A stretch of DNA of 14,911 bases, from the NCBI GenBank assembly GCA_035559315.1, contig DATMBJ010000065.1:1-14911 (forward strand), read 5' to 3'. The notes below the pieces were generated by a model. It worked only from the letters and a program-made list of their open reading frames with translations, was not told where the DNA came from and made no database searches. A program made the translations under genes and the position numbers. Source of the stretch: DATLZM01 sp035559315 (GTDB lineage: Bacteria > Actinomycetota > UBA4738 > HRBIN12). This document shows, piece by piece, positions 6,057 to 12,882 of the stretch (position 1 is its first letter; each line of letters opens with the position of its first letter).

Positions 6057-7436
6057 GTGAGGTCGCCGTCCGGCGCTGGGCGGGCGGCGGCGCTCGTCGT
6101 CGCGCTGTCCGCGGCCGTCGCGGCCCCCCCTGCGATGGCGGCCGGGACCAAGCTCTTCGCAGCGGTGGTCGAGCCGCGCTGCGTCGAGGCCGGCGGCACC
6201 GGGATCGCGTTCTCGATCACGCTCACGAACCTCTCCAAGAACCAACAGCTGGGCTCGGCCAACGTCCGCCTGCCCGACGGCTTCGCCGTCACGGGCGGGG
6301 TCGCGCTCGTGGGAGCCTCTTCCAGCGCCACGGCCTCGGTCTCGGGCTCCGGTGCGCTGATCGAGCTCCGGGATCTCCGGATCCTGCCCGCCCGATCGGT
6401 GGTCGCCTCCTGGGTCGGCGCCGCGGGGCCGGTCGGCTCGGACGGCCGGTTCGGGGTCGCGGCCAAGCCCTCGAACGACTTCACCGGCTCCACCGCCTTC
6501 ACGCTCGATGCCTCCGCGAGCCAGCTCGTGAGCTCCGTGGACTGCCGGCTCGCGTTCGTCGTGCAGCCCAGCCACGCGCTCGTGGGCGAGACGATCACGG
6601 GCGACCCGTTCGCCCCGTCGAGCTCCCGGCAGGTGTCCGTGGCGGCCCTCGACGGGAGCGGCGCGCCGATCTCGAGCTTCGCGGATGCGGTGACGCTGTC
6701 CATCGACCCCTCCCACGACCCGGGTGGAACCACCCTCCAGGGCACGACGGCGAGGGCCGCCTCCGCCGGGGTCGCGGCCTTCGACGACGTCCACATCGAC
6801 GTGCACGGGTTCGGCTACGCGCTGCGCGCCGACGCCGACGGTTTCCTCCCGGCCACCTCGACGACGTTCGCCGTGGCGGACGCCGGGACGGTCTGCGGGC
6901 CGCGCGCGCCGGCGAGCACGTGCTCCGCGCAGACGGTCGTGGCCGATGAGCTGAACGGGGCGGTCGGAGCCGTCGCGAGCACCGTGACCTCCACGGGTGG
7001 GCCGGCGGGGGGCGTCGTCATCGTCGGGGCCAACACCCACGAGGTCGACTGCGCGGGCTACGTCGAGCACACCGACGTCACGATCACGTTCGACGTCACG
7101 ACCGGCGAGGCCAAGACCGTGACCGTGGTCATCGACAAGGCGCTCGTCCAGGCCGACCCGAACAACGGCGCCGCCCACTACCAGGTGTGCTACAGCTCGC
7201 CGACCGTGCTCGCGGAGGACGCCTTCGGCAACCCCGTCGCGTTCTTCGCCCGCGACGGGAGCCCGGTCTACCCCGAGGGGAACCCCGCCGGGCTCGTGCC
7301 GACCTCGGGCCTCCTGCCCGACTGCGGTGCGGCGCTCCCCGGGATGCCCTGCCGCGTCTCCTCCAACAAGGACAGGGCGGGGAACGAGGTCCTCGTGTAC
7401 CGCACGCCCGCCGGCGACCCGAAGGGGAGGGTGTGA
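6057..7436 (+). CDS. Exported protein with Ig-like/DUF11-like domains and DPKGRV tail
   Basis: The product is 459 residues. The GTG at 6057 is followed by a signal peptide: a basic start (RSPSGAGR), a hydrophobic core AALVVALSAAVAA, and a likely cut after PPAMA (about residue 28). No other in-frame start lies between it and glnA. The mature protein is rich in Thr, Ser, Ala, Gly and Val. Residues about 31-160 look like a conserved-repeat/DUF11-type beta domain (SITLTNLSKNQQLGSANVRLPDGF). Residues about 164-274 look like a bacterial Ig-like domain (LAFVVQPSHALVGETITG at its start). The C-terminal part has several cysteines, including C280, C289, C332, C378, C423 and C432, likely disulfide-bonded outside the cell. 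It ends with a short DPKGRV tail shared with the next gene. There is no transmembrane anchor and no LPXTG. It is coupled to the next gene by a GTGA overlap. A role in surface adhesion or structure is inferred; no enzyme motif is seen. Confidence 0.8.
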   Translation: MRSPSGAGRAAALVVALSAAVAAPPAMAAGTKLFAAVVEPRCVEAGGTGIAFSITLTNLSKNQQLGSANVRLPDGFAVTGGVALVGASSSATASVSGSGALIELRDLRILPARSVVASWVGAAGPVGSDGRFGVAAKPSNDFTGSTAFTLDASASQLVSSVDCRLAFVVQPSHALVGETITGDPFAPSSSRQVSVAALDGSGAPISSFADAVTLSIDPSHDPGGTTLQGTTARAASAGVAAFDDVHIDVHGFGYALRADADGFLPATSTTFAVADAGTVCGPRAPASTCSAQTVVADELNGAVGAVASTVTSTGGPAGGVVIVGANTHEVDCAGYVEHTDVTITFDVTTGEAKTVTVVIDKALVQADPNNGAAHYQVCYSSPTVLAEDAFGNPVAFFARDGSPVYPEGNPAGLVPTSGLLPDCGAALPGMPCRVSSNKDRAGNEVLVYRTPAGDPKGRV

Positions 7437-9010
7437 GCCGGGAGAGGGCTCCGACCGACGGAACCCGGCCTCCCCCGAGGCCCCTGAGGATCCTCGTCGC
7501 CGCGACGGCCGCGCTCGTCGCGTCCGTCGCGCCCACGGTCCCGGCCGGGGCCTCCCCCGGGCTCTCGGTGACCGACCTCACCGACGAGGCCCTTTCGGCC
7601 ACCGACCTCGCGGAGGCCCTGGCCGGGGAGGGCGTCACGGTGTCCGGGGTCTCGTTCACCGGAGCGGAGACCGCGGCCGGGGTGTTCTCCGGGGGCGGCA
7701 CCGGCGAGGGGGCGATCGTCGGTTTCGAGGAGGGCATCCTGCTCTCGACCGGCGCCGCGGTGAACGTGGTGGGACCGAACGAGGCCGACGCGATCACGAC
7801 CGATCACGGAACGGCCGGCGACGCCGACCTCGACGCGCTCCTCCCCGAGGGAGCCGCCACGCGCGACGCCGCGGTCCTGGGGTTCGACTTCGTGCCGTCC
7901 GGGACGGTCGTGACGTTCCGCTACGTCTTCTCCTCCGACGAGTACAACGAGTTCGTCGGCGTGGGCTTCAACGACGTCTTCGGGTTCTTCGTGAACGGCG
8001 AGAACTGCGCCACCGTGAACGGCGATCCCGTGTCGATCGACTCGATCAACCTCGAGAGCCACTCCGACCTCTACCGGAACAACGAACGGGACGAGATCGG
8101 GAGCGCGCCGATCGACACGGAGATGGACGGTCTCACGGTGGTGCTCGCCTGCCAGGCGACGGTGAAGGCCGGCGAGACCAACACGATGAAGCTCGCGATC
8201 GCCGACGTGGGCGATGGGCTCGTCGATTCCAACGTCTTCATCGAAGCCGGGAGCCTCACCACCGAACCCCTCGAGGACGTGCCCGGCCCGCCGCAGAACG
8301 TCGCGGCGTTCCCCGCGGACGCAGCGGCGCTCCTCGACTGGGACCCGCCGACGAGCGGTGGCGAGCCCGACATCTACGAGGCGACCTGCACGGCCACCGA
8401 CGACCCGGAGGATCGGGCATCCGCCTCGGTCGACGTGCCGACCACCGAGGTGGTGGTCGAGGGTCTCACCAACGGGACCACGTACACCTGCACGGTGCGG
8501 GCGGGCAACGAGGCCGGCTTCGGACCGGACTCGGATGCCTCCAACCCGGTCACGCCATCGGCGGACGCGAACGCCGCGGCGATCGACGCCGCAGATGGCG
8601 GGACCATCGAGTGGCCGGGATCCCTGGGGACCTCGGTCGCGATCGAGGTCGGGGGCGGTGGGTCAGGCACGGTGATCGTGTCGGGGTTCCTCTTCGGCGC
8701 GCCCGGGGAGGTGGATCCCACCTGCGGCGGCCGCCGCTGCGTTGGCCAGGGGATCGAGTGGGCCCTGAGCGACCCCGGCGCCGTGACCTCGATGGAGATC
8801 GTGTTCACCGAGTCCCCGGTCCTCGTGGAGGGCCTCGACCTCGAGAAGGCCCGGGTCTACAAGGACGGCCAGCGCCTCAAGCGGTGCAAGGGCGGCCTGC
8901 CCCGGAAGCCCCCCGGCGCCTGCGTCCTCCTCCGCGAGCTCCTGCCCGACGGTGCGTGGCGCGTGACGGTGCTGGCGAACCCGGAGCTCGATCCCAAGGG
9001 CAGGATCTAG
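7433..9010 (+). CDS. Exported choice-of-anchor-L-like protein with fibronectin type III domain and DPKGRI tail
   Basis: The product is 525 residues. The GTG at 7433 overlaps the previous stop as GTGA and is preceded by AAGGGGAGG, so translation is probably coupled. An N-terminal signal peptide has basic RPLRIL, hydrophobic VAATAALVASVA, and a likely cut after PAGA (about residue 40). Residues about 44-278 match the pattern of the choice-of-anchor L family: LSVTDLTDEALSATDLAEAL, GEGAIVGFEEGILLSTGAA, VTFRYVFSSDEYNEFVG, then FGFFVNGENCA and LAIADVGDGLVDSNVFIEAG. Residues about 284-375 form a fibronectin type III domain (PGPPQNVAAFP, DWDPP, VVEGLTNGTTYTCTVRAGNEAGFGP). A third beta-rich module (about 386-525) contains C431/C436 and C485/C497 and ends in DPKGRI. 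There is no transmembrane anchor. Acidic loops such as SSDEYNE may bind calcium. A surface or matrix role is likely; the ligand is unknown. A hairpin follows the stop. Confidence 0.85.
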   Translation: MSRERAPTDGTRPPPRPLRILVAATAALVASVAPTVPAGASPGLSVTDLTDEALSATDLAEALAGEGVTVSGVSFTGAETAAGVFSGGGTGEGAIVGFEEGILLSTGAAVNVVGPNEADAITTDHGTAGDADLDALLPEGAATRDAAVLGFDFVPSGTVVTFRYVFSSDEYNEFVGVGFNDVFGFFVNGENCATVNGDPVSIDSINLESHSDLYRNNERDEIGSAPIDTEMDGLTVVLACQATVKAGETNTMKLAIADVGDGLVDSNVFIEAGSLTTEPLEDVPGPPQNVAAFPADAAALLDWDPPTSGGEPDIYEATCTATDDPEDRASASVDVPTTEVVVEGLTNGTTYTCTVRAGNEAGFGPDSDASNPVTPSADANAAAIDAADGGTIEWPGSLGTSVAIEVGGGGSGTVIVSGFLFGAPGEVDPTCGGRRCVGQGIEWALSDPGAVTSMEIVFTESPVLVEGLDLEKARVYKDGQRLKRCKGGLPRKPPGACVLLRELLPDGAWRVTVLANPELDPKGRI

Positions 9011-9031
9011 GGGCACCGGGGCCTGGTGCCC
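9011..9031 (+). terminator. Hairpin terminator after the exported-protein operon
   Basis: GGGCACC (9011-9017) and GGTGCCC (9025-9031) form a perfect seven-base-pair stem with a seven-base loop, starting directly after the TAG stop. There is no T-tract after it, as is usual in GC-rich actinobacteria. It also separates the operon from the leaderless promoter at 9048. Confidence 0.6.
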
Positions 9032-9047
9032 GTCCCGGCAGCCCGCC

Positions 9048-9053
9048 TAGACT
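9048..9053 (+). promoter_or_regulatory. -10 box of leaderless promoter for the cyclase/AAA/TPR gene
   Basis: TAGACT inside GCCTAGACT is followed by six bases and then the GTG at 9060. No Shine-Dalgarno sequence lies between them. No -35 match is visible 17 bases upstream, where the terminator stem lies. Confidence 0.65.
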
Positions 9054-9059
9054 CGGCCC

Positions 9060-12000
9060 GTGCAGATCTGCCCCACTTGCGGGGAGGAGAACCCGGATCG
9101 GTTCCGACTGTGCGGGATGTGCGGGGCGGAGCTCGCGCCCACCCCGCCGCCCGAGGAGGTCCGCAAGACCGTCACGATCGTGTTCTCGGACCTCGCCGGC
9201 TCCACCGCCCTCGGCGAGCGCCTGGACAGCGAGTCGGTCCGCGAGGTCCTGGGGGCGTACTTCGCGGAGATGCGGGCCGTGCTGGAACGCCACGGCGGGA
9301 CCGTGGAGAAGTACATCGGCGACGCGATCATGGCGGTCTTCGGCCTCCCCACGATCCACGAGGACGACGCCCTGCGGGGGGTGCGCGCGGCGGCCGAGAT
9401 GCAGGAGGCGCTGGCCGAGCTGAACCAGCGGCTGGCCCGCACCCACGGGGTGCGGCTCGAGAACCGGACCGGGGTGAACACCGGCGAGGTGGTGGCCGGC
9501 GACATCCGCTCCGGGCAGCGCCTCGTCACCGGGGACGCGGTGAACGTCGCCGCCCGCCTCGAGCAGGCCGCGCCGGCCCTCGGGGTCTTGATCGGGGAGC
9601 CCACCTACCGCCTGGTCCGTGGCGCGGTGGAGGTGGAGCCGGTGGAGCCCCTCGCGCTCAAGGGGAAGTCCCAGCCGATGCGCGCCTACCTGCTCCGGGC
9701 GGTACACCGCGCCGAGGGCGTGGTCCGCCGCCTCGATGCGCCGCTCGTGGGGCGGGGGCGGGAGCTCGCCCAGCTGTCCGAGGCGTTCCGCGCGGCCTGC
9801 GAGGACCGCGCCTGCCGGCTGGTGACGGTCGTGGGTCCGGCCGGGGTCGGGAAGTCCCGCCTGCTGCTCGAGTTCCTCGACCGGACCGCGGACGAGGCCC
9901 GGGCCCTCCGGGGGAGGTGCCTCTCCTACGGGGACGGGATCACGTTCTGGCCCCTGGCCGAGGTCACGCGGGCGGCCGCCGAGATCGGAGACGACGACCC
10001 CCCGGACGTCGCCCGGGCGAGGCTCGGGGCCCTGCTGGGCCCGGGGGCGGAGGACGTCGCGCTGCGACTCACCGCGGCCATCGGGCTCTCGGACGCGACG
10101 TTCCCGGTGGAGGAGACGTTCTGGGCCGTCCGGCGGCTGTTCGAGGAGCTCGGCCGGCGGCGGCCGACGATCGTCGTGATCGACGACATCCACTGGGCGG
10201 AGGAGACCTTCCTCGACCTCCTCCGCTACGTGCGGGAGACCACGACCGACGCGCCCGTCCTCGTGCTGTGCTCGGCCCGTCCCGAGCTCTTCGAGGAGCA
10301 TGCTTCCTGGGGGGAGGATCCCCGGTCGCGGACGGTCCGGCTCGAACCGCTGACCGAGGCGGAGAGCGCGGAGGTCGTCGAACACCTGCTGGGCGAGGAT
10401 GGGCTCGACGAGCGGCTCCTGCGGCGGGTGATCGAGGCCGCCGAGGGCAACCCGCTGTTCGTGGAGCAGATGATCTCGATGCTCATCGACGACGGGGTCC
10501 TGGTCCGCGACCCCAGGGGCGGGTGGACGCTCGCAGGGGACGCGGCGGCGCTCGAGATCCCGCCGACGATCGGGGCCCTCCTCTCGGCCCGGCTCGATCG
10601 GCTGGGATCGGCGGAGCGGACCGCCATCGAGCGGGGGGCGGTGGTGGGGCAGGTCTTCTTCCGGGGGGCGGTGGAGGAACTCGTCCCCGAGGAGGTCAGG
10701 GACCGCGTGCCGGAGAGCCTGCGGGCCCTCGTCCGCAAGCAGCTCATCGGCCCGCACGCCTCGACGTTCGCCGGGCAGGAGGCCTACCGGTTCGCGCACA
10801 TCCTGATCCGCGATGCCGCGTACCACGGCCTCCTGAAGCGAACCCGGGCCGAGCTCCACGAGCGCTTCGTGGACTGGCTCGAACGCGTCGCGCCGGAACG
10901 GGCCATGGAGTACGAGGAGATCCGCGGCTACCACCTCGAGCAGGCCTTCCTGATCCGCGCGCAGCTCGGACCGCTGGACGACCGGACCGTGGCCCTCGGG
11001 CGGCGGGCCGCGGGGTACCTGGAGGCCGCGGGGCGACGGGCCCTCGCGCGGGGCGACATGCCCGCGGCCGCGACGCTCCTCCAGCGCGCGGCGGCGCTCC
11101 TCCCAGCGGATGGAGGGGCCAGCATCCGGACCCAGCTCCTGGCCGGGGAGGCCCTCGTGGAGGTGGGCGAGCTGGCCGCGGCGGAGGCGATCCTGGGGGC
11201 GGCGGCCGCCGAGGCCTCCTCCCTCGGCGACCGTGGCCTGGCGGCAGCGGCCGCCATCGGTCGGCTCGTCCTCGCCTACACGACCCACCCCGAGGCGAGC
11301 GGCGCGGCGGCGGTGGAAGAGGCCCGGCGGCTGGTGCCCGTCCTGGAGGAGGTGGGCGACCACGCTGGCCTGGCCCGGGCCTGGCGGCTCCTCACGCTGA
11401 TCCACTTCTACGAGGCCCGGTACCAGGAGGCGGAGCACGCGGCGAGACGGATGATCGAGCACGCGAGGCGGGCCGGCGACGAGGTGATGGCCCGCCGCGT
11501 CCTCCCCACGCTCTCCCAGTGCGCCGTGTATGGGCCCACGCCGGTCCAGGCGGCCATCGCCCGCTGCGAGCGGATCCTCTCCGAGGTCGAGGGGGACCGG
11601 AAGGCCGTAGCCGTCACGCTCGCCGGCCTGGCCCGCCTGGAGGCGATGCGGGGGAACGCCGAGCGCGCCCGGGCGCACTACCGCCGGAGCCGGGCGCTCC
11701 TCGAGGAGATGGGGTGGAGGCTCCACGCCGCCCTCACCTCGATCGACTCCGGCTACGTCGAGCTGCTCGCCGGCGACCCCGGGGCGGCGGAGCGCGAGCT
11801 CCGCGGCGACCACGAGGCCCTGGAAGCGATGGGCGAGCGGAACTACATCTCGACCACGGAGGCGTTCCTGGCGGAGGCGCTCTACCAGCAGGGCCGCCTG
11901 GACGAGGCGGACCGCTTCACGAGGATGTCGGAGGAGGTGGCGGCCCCCGACGACGTCTCGTCCCAGTTCCTGTGGCGGTGTGTCCGGGGGAAAGTGCTCG

Positions 12001-12326
12001 CGCGCCGGGGGTTGTTCGCCGAGGCCGAACGGCTGGTCCGCGAGGGTCTCGGGATCGTGCGGACCTCGGACGAGCCGGACTCCCAGGCCATGGCGCTGAT
12101 GGACCTCTGGGAGGTGCTGCTCCTCGCAGGGCGGCCGGGGGAGGCCGCCGCGGCCGCGGCCGAGGCCCTCGCTCTGTTCGAGCGGAAGGGGAACACGGTC
12201 TCCGCGGCCAGGGCCCGGGAGGCGATCGCCCGCGCGACCGTCCCGACCGCAGAGCGGGCCGGGACCGGCGGGGGCCTTGCGGGCGGGGCCACGGGGCCCT
12301 TCCCGGGTGGACCGGCCAGCGCCTAG
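9060..12326 (+). CDS. Zinc-ribbon, class III cyclase-like, AAA ATPase and TPR signalling protein
   Basis: The product is 1088 residues. An N-terminal zinc ribbon has C4, C7, C18 and C21 (CPTC..CGMC). A class III nucleotide cyclase domain (about 36-215) shows FSDLAGST (metal D44), EKYIGDAIMAVFG (K84, metal D88), NTGEVVAGD, and GDAVNVAARLE (N162, R166). The lysine that reads the purine is present (K84), but its usual Asp/Thr partner three residues before GDAVN is Leu155, so substrate or activity is unsure. An AAA_16-type ATPase follows (about 226-500), with Walker A GPAGVGKS (259-266), Walker B IVVIDDIHWAEE (371-382) and downstream FAHILIRDAAYHGLL. Residues about 640-1055 are TPR-like helical repeats. 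The last 20 or so are Gly/Pro-rich and look disordered. There is no membrane segment or DNA-binding domain. The order cyclase-ATPase-TPR recalls mammalian soluble adenylyl cyclase and mycobacterial multidomain cyclases. The GTG start is fixed by the -10 box six bases upstream and by the zinc ribbon. Confidence 0.9.
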   Translation: MQICPTCGEENPDRFRLCGMCGAELAPTPPPEEVRKTVTIVFSDLAGSTALGERLDSESVREVLGAYFAEMRAVLERHGGTVEKYIGDAIMAVFGLPTIHEDDALRGVRAAAEMQEALAELNQRLARTHGVRLENRTGVNTGEVVAGDIRSGQRLVTGDAVNVAARLEQAAPALGVLIGEPTYRLVRGAVEVEPVEPLALKGKSQPMRAYLLRAVHRAEGVVRRLDAPLVGRGRELAQLSEAFRAACEDRACRLVTVVGPAGVGKSRLLLEFLDRTADEARALRGRCLSYGDGITFWPLAEVTRAAAEIGDDDPPDVARARLGALLGPGAEDVALRLTAAIGLSDATFPVEETFWAVRRLFEELGRRRPTIVVIDDIHWAEETFLDLLRYVRETTTDAPVLVLCSARPELFEEHASWGEDPRSRTVRLEPLTEAESAEVVEHLLGEDGLDERLLRRVIEAAEGNPLFVEQMISMLIDDGVLVRDPRGGWTLAGDAAALEIPPTIGALLSARLDRLGSAERTAIERGAVVGQVFFRGAVEELVPEEVRDRVPESLRALVRKQLIGPHASTFAGQEAYRFAHILIRDAAYHGLLKRTRAELHERFVDWLERVAPERAMEYEEIRGYHLEQAFLIRAQLGPLDDRTVALGRRAAGYLEAAGRRALARGDMPAAATLLQRAAALLPADGGASIRTQLLAGEALVEVGELAAAEAILGAAAAEASSLGDRGLAAAAAIGRLVLAYTTHPEASGAAAVEEARRLVPVLEEVGDHAGLARAWRLLTLIHFYEARYQEAEHAARRMIEHARRAGDEVMARRVLPTLSQCAVYGPTPVQAAIARCERILSEVEGDRKAVAVTLAGLARLEAMRGNAERARAHYRRSRALLEEMGWRLHAALTSIDSGYVELLAGDPGAAERELRGDHEALEAMGERNYISTTEAFLAEALYQQGRLDEADRFTRMSEEVAAPDDVSSQFLWRCVRGKVLARRGLFAEAERLVREGLGIVRTSDEPDSQAMALMDLWEVLLLAGRPGEAAAAAAEALALFERKGNTVSAARAREAIARATVPTAERAGTGGGLAGGATGPFPGGPASA

Positions 12327-12329
12327 ACT
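12324..12329 (+). promoter_or_regulatory. -10 box overlapping a stop codon, leaderless promoter of the His-rich gene
   Basis: TAGACT inside GCCTAGACT is followed by seven bases and then the ATG at 12337. The first three bases are the TAG stop of the cyclase gene, so the two genes share sequence. No Shine-Dalgarno sequence and no -35 are visible. Confidence 0.65.
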
Positions 12330-12336
12330 GACGACG

Positions 12337-12810
12337 ATGGAACCCGAACGCGAGCCGGAGCTCACCCCGGCCCTCGAGGAGGCCCGGAAGCGGCGCCACA
12401 ACCTCCACGAGGCCCTGGTCGGCGTGGAGCACGCCATCTCGCGCGCGGCCGCCGGCCGGGTCCACGAGTGGCAGCTCGAGGTCCGCAAGGCGATGGAACT
12501 CCTCCGGGCGGCGTGGGAGGACCACGTCCTCGTGACCGAGCGCCCGGGGGGCCTCTACGAGGAGGTCATCGAGCGCGCGCCCCACCTCTCCGGGAAGATC
12601 CGCCACCTCCGGGAGCACCACCCCCAGATCGGAGCCCACATCGAGGAGCTCCTGGGGCGGCTCGAGCGGGAGGAGGTCGACGGCGACTGGCCGGTGGACC
12701 AGGCGCGCGACGACATCCAGCACCTCCTGGGCCGGATGATCAAGCACCGCCAGCACGGGGCCGACCTGGTCTGGGAGGCCTACAACCTCGACATCGGCGG
12801 GATCGAGTAG
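12337..12810 (+). CDS. Histidine-rich helical protein, possibly hemerythrin-like
   Basis: The product is 157 residues, soluble, charged and predicted to be almost all helix, with no signal peptide. It has 13 histidines. They fall in helices that could mimic a four-helix hemerythrin bundle: RRHNLHEAL (H21, H24), WEDHVLVTE (H63, E68), LREHHPQIGAHIEEL (H94, H95, H101) and IKHRQHGADLVWEAY (H137, H140, D143). The spacing resembles the HHE hemerythrin family, which binds a di-iron centre for oxygen, nitric oxide or iron sensing, but I cannot align it securely, so metal binding is an inference. The ATG at 12337 is chosen over an in-frame upstream GTG at 12277, because the latter would lie inside the cyclase gene and a TAGACT box sits seven bases before 12337. 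It has its own promoter, so a functional link with the cyclase is not required. Confidence 0.75.
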   Translation: MEPEREPELTPALEEARKRRHNLHEALVGVEHAISRAAAGRVHEWQLEVRKAMELLRAAWEDHVLVTERPGGLYEEVIERAPHLSGKIRHLREHHPQIGAHIEELLGRLEREEVDGDWPVDQARDDIQHLLGRMIKHRQHGADLVWEAYNLDIGGIE

Positions 12811-12869
12811 CCCCTCGCGTCTGCCCGCGTCCCGGCCCCGGCCGCGCTCGGCCCCCGCCGCGGGCGCGC

Positions 12870-12875
12870 TAGGCT
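12870..12875 (+). promoter_or_regulatory. -10 box of leaderless nadE promoter
   Basis: TAGGCT is followed by seven bases and then the GTG at 12883. No Shine-Dalgarno sequence is present in between. The 60 bases upstream are C-rich with no -35 and no clear terminator. Confidence 0.6.
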
Positions 12876-12882
12876 TCCCCGC

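Noticed and set aside
7187..7432. Extension of the second exported protein upstream of 7433
   Set aside because: The extra region overlaps the first exported gene in another frame with non-secretory composition. The signal peptide and the GTGA overlap fix the start at 7433.
12811..12869. Inverted GC stretches before nadE as a terminator
   Set aside because: Several imperfect 4-5 base pairings are possible, but none is distinct from the background of C/G-rich sequence.
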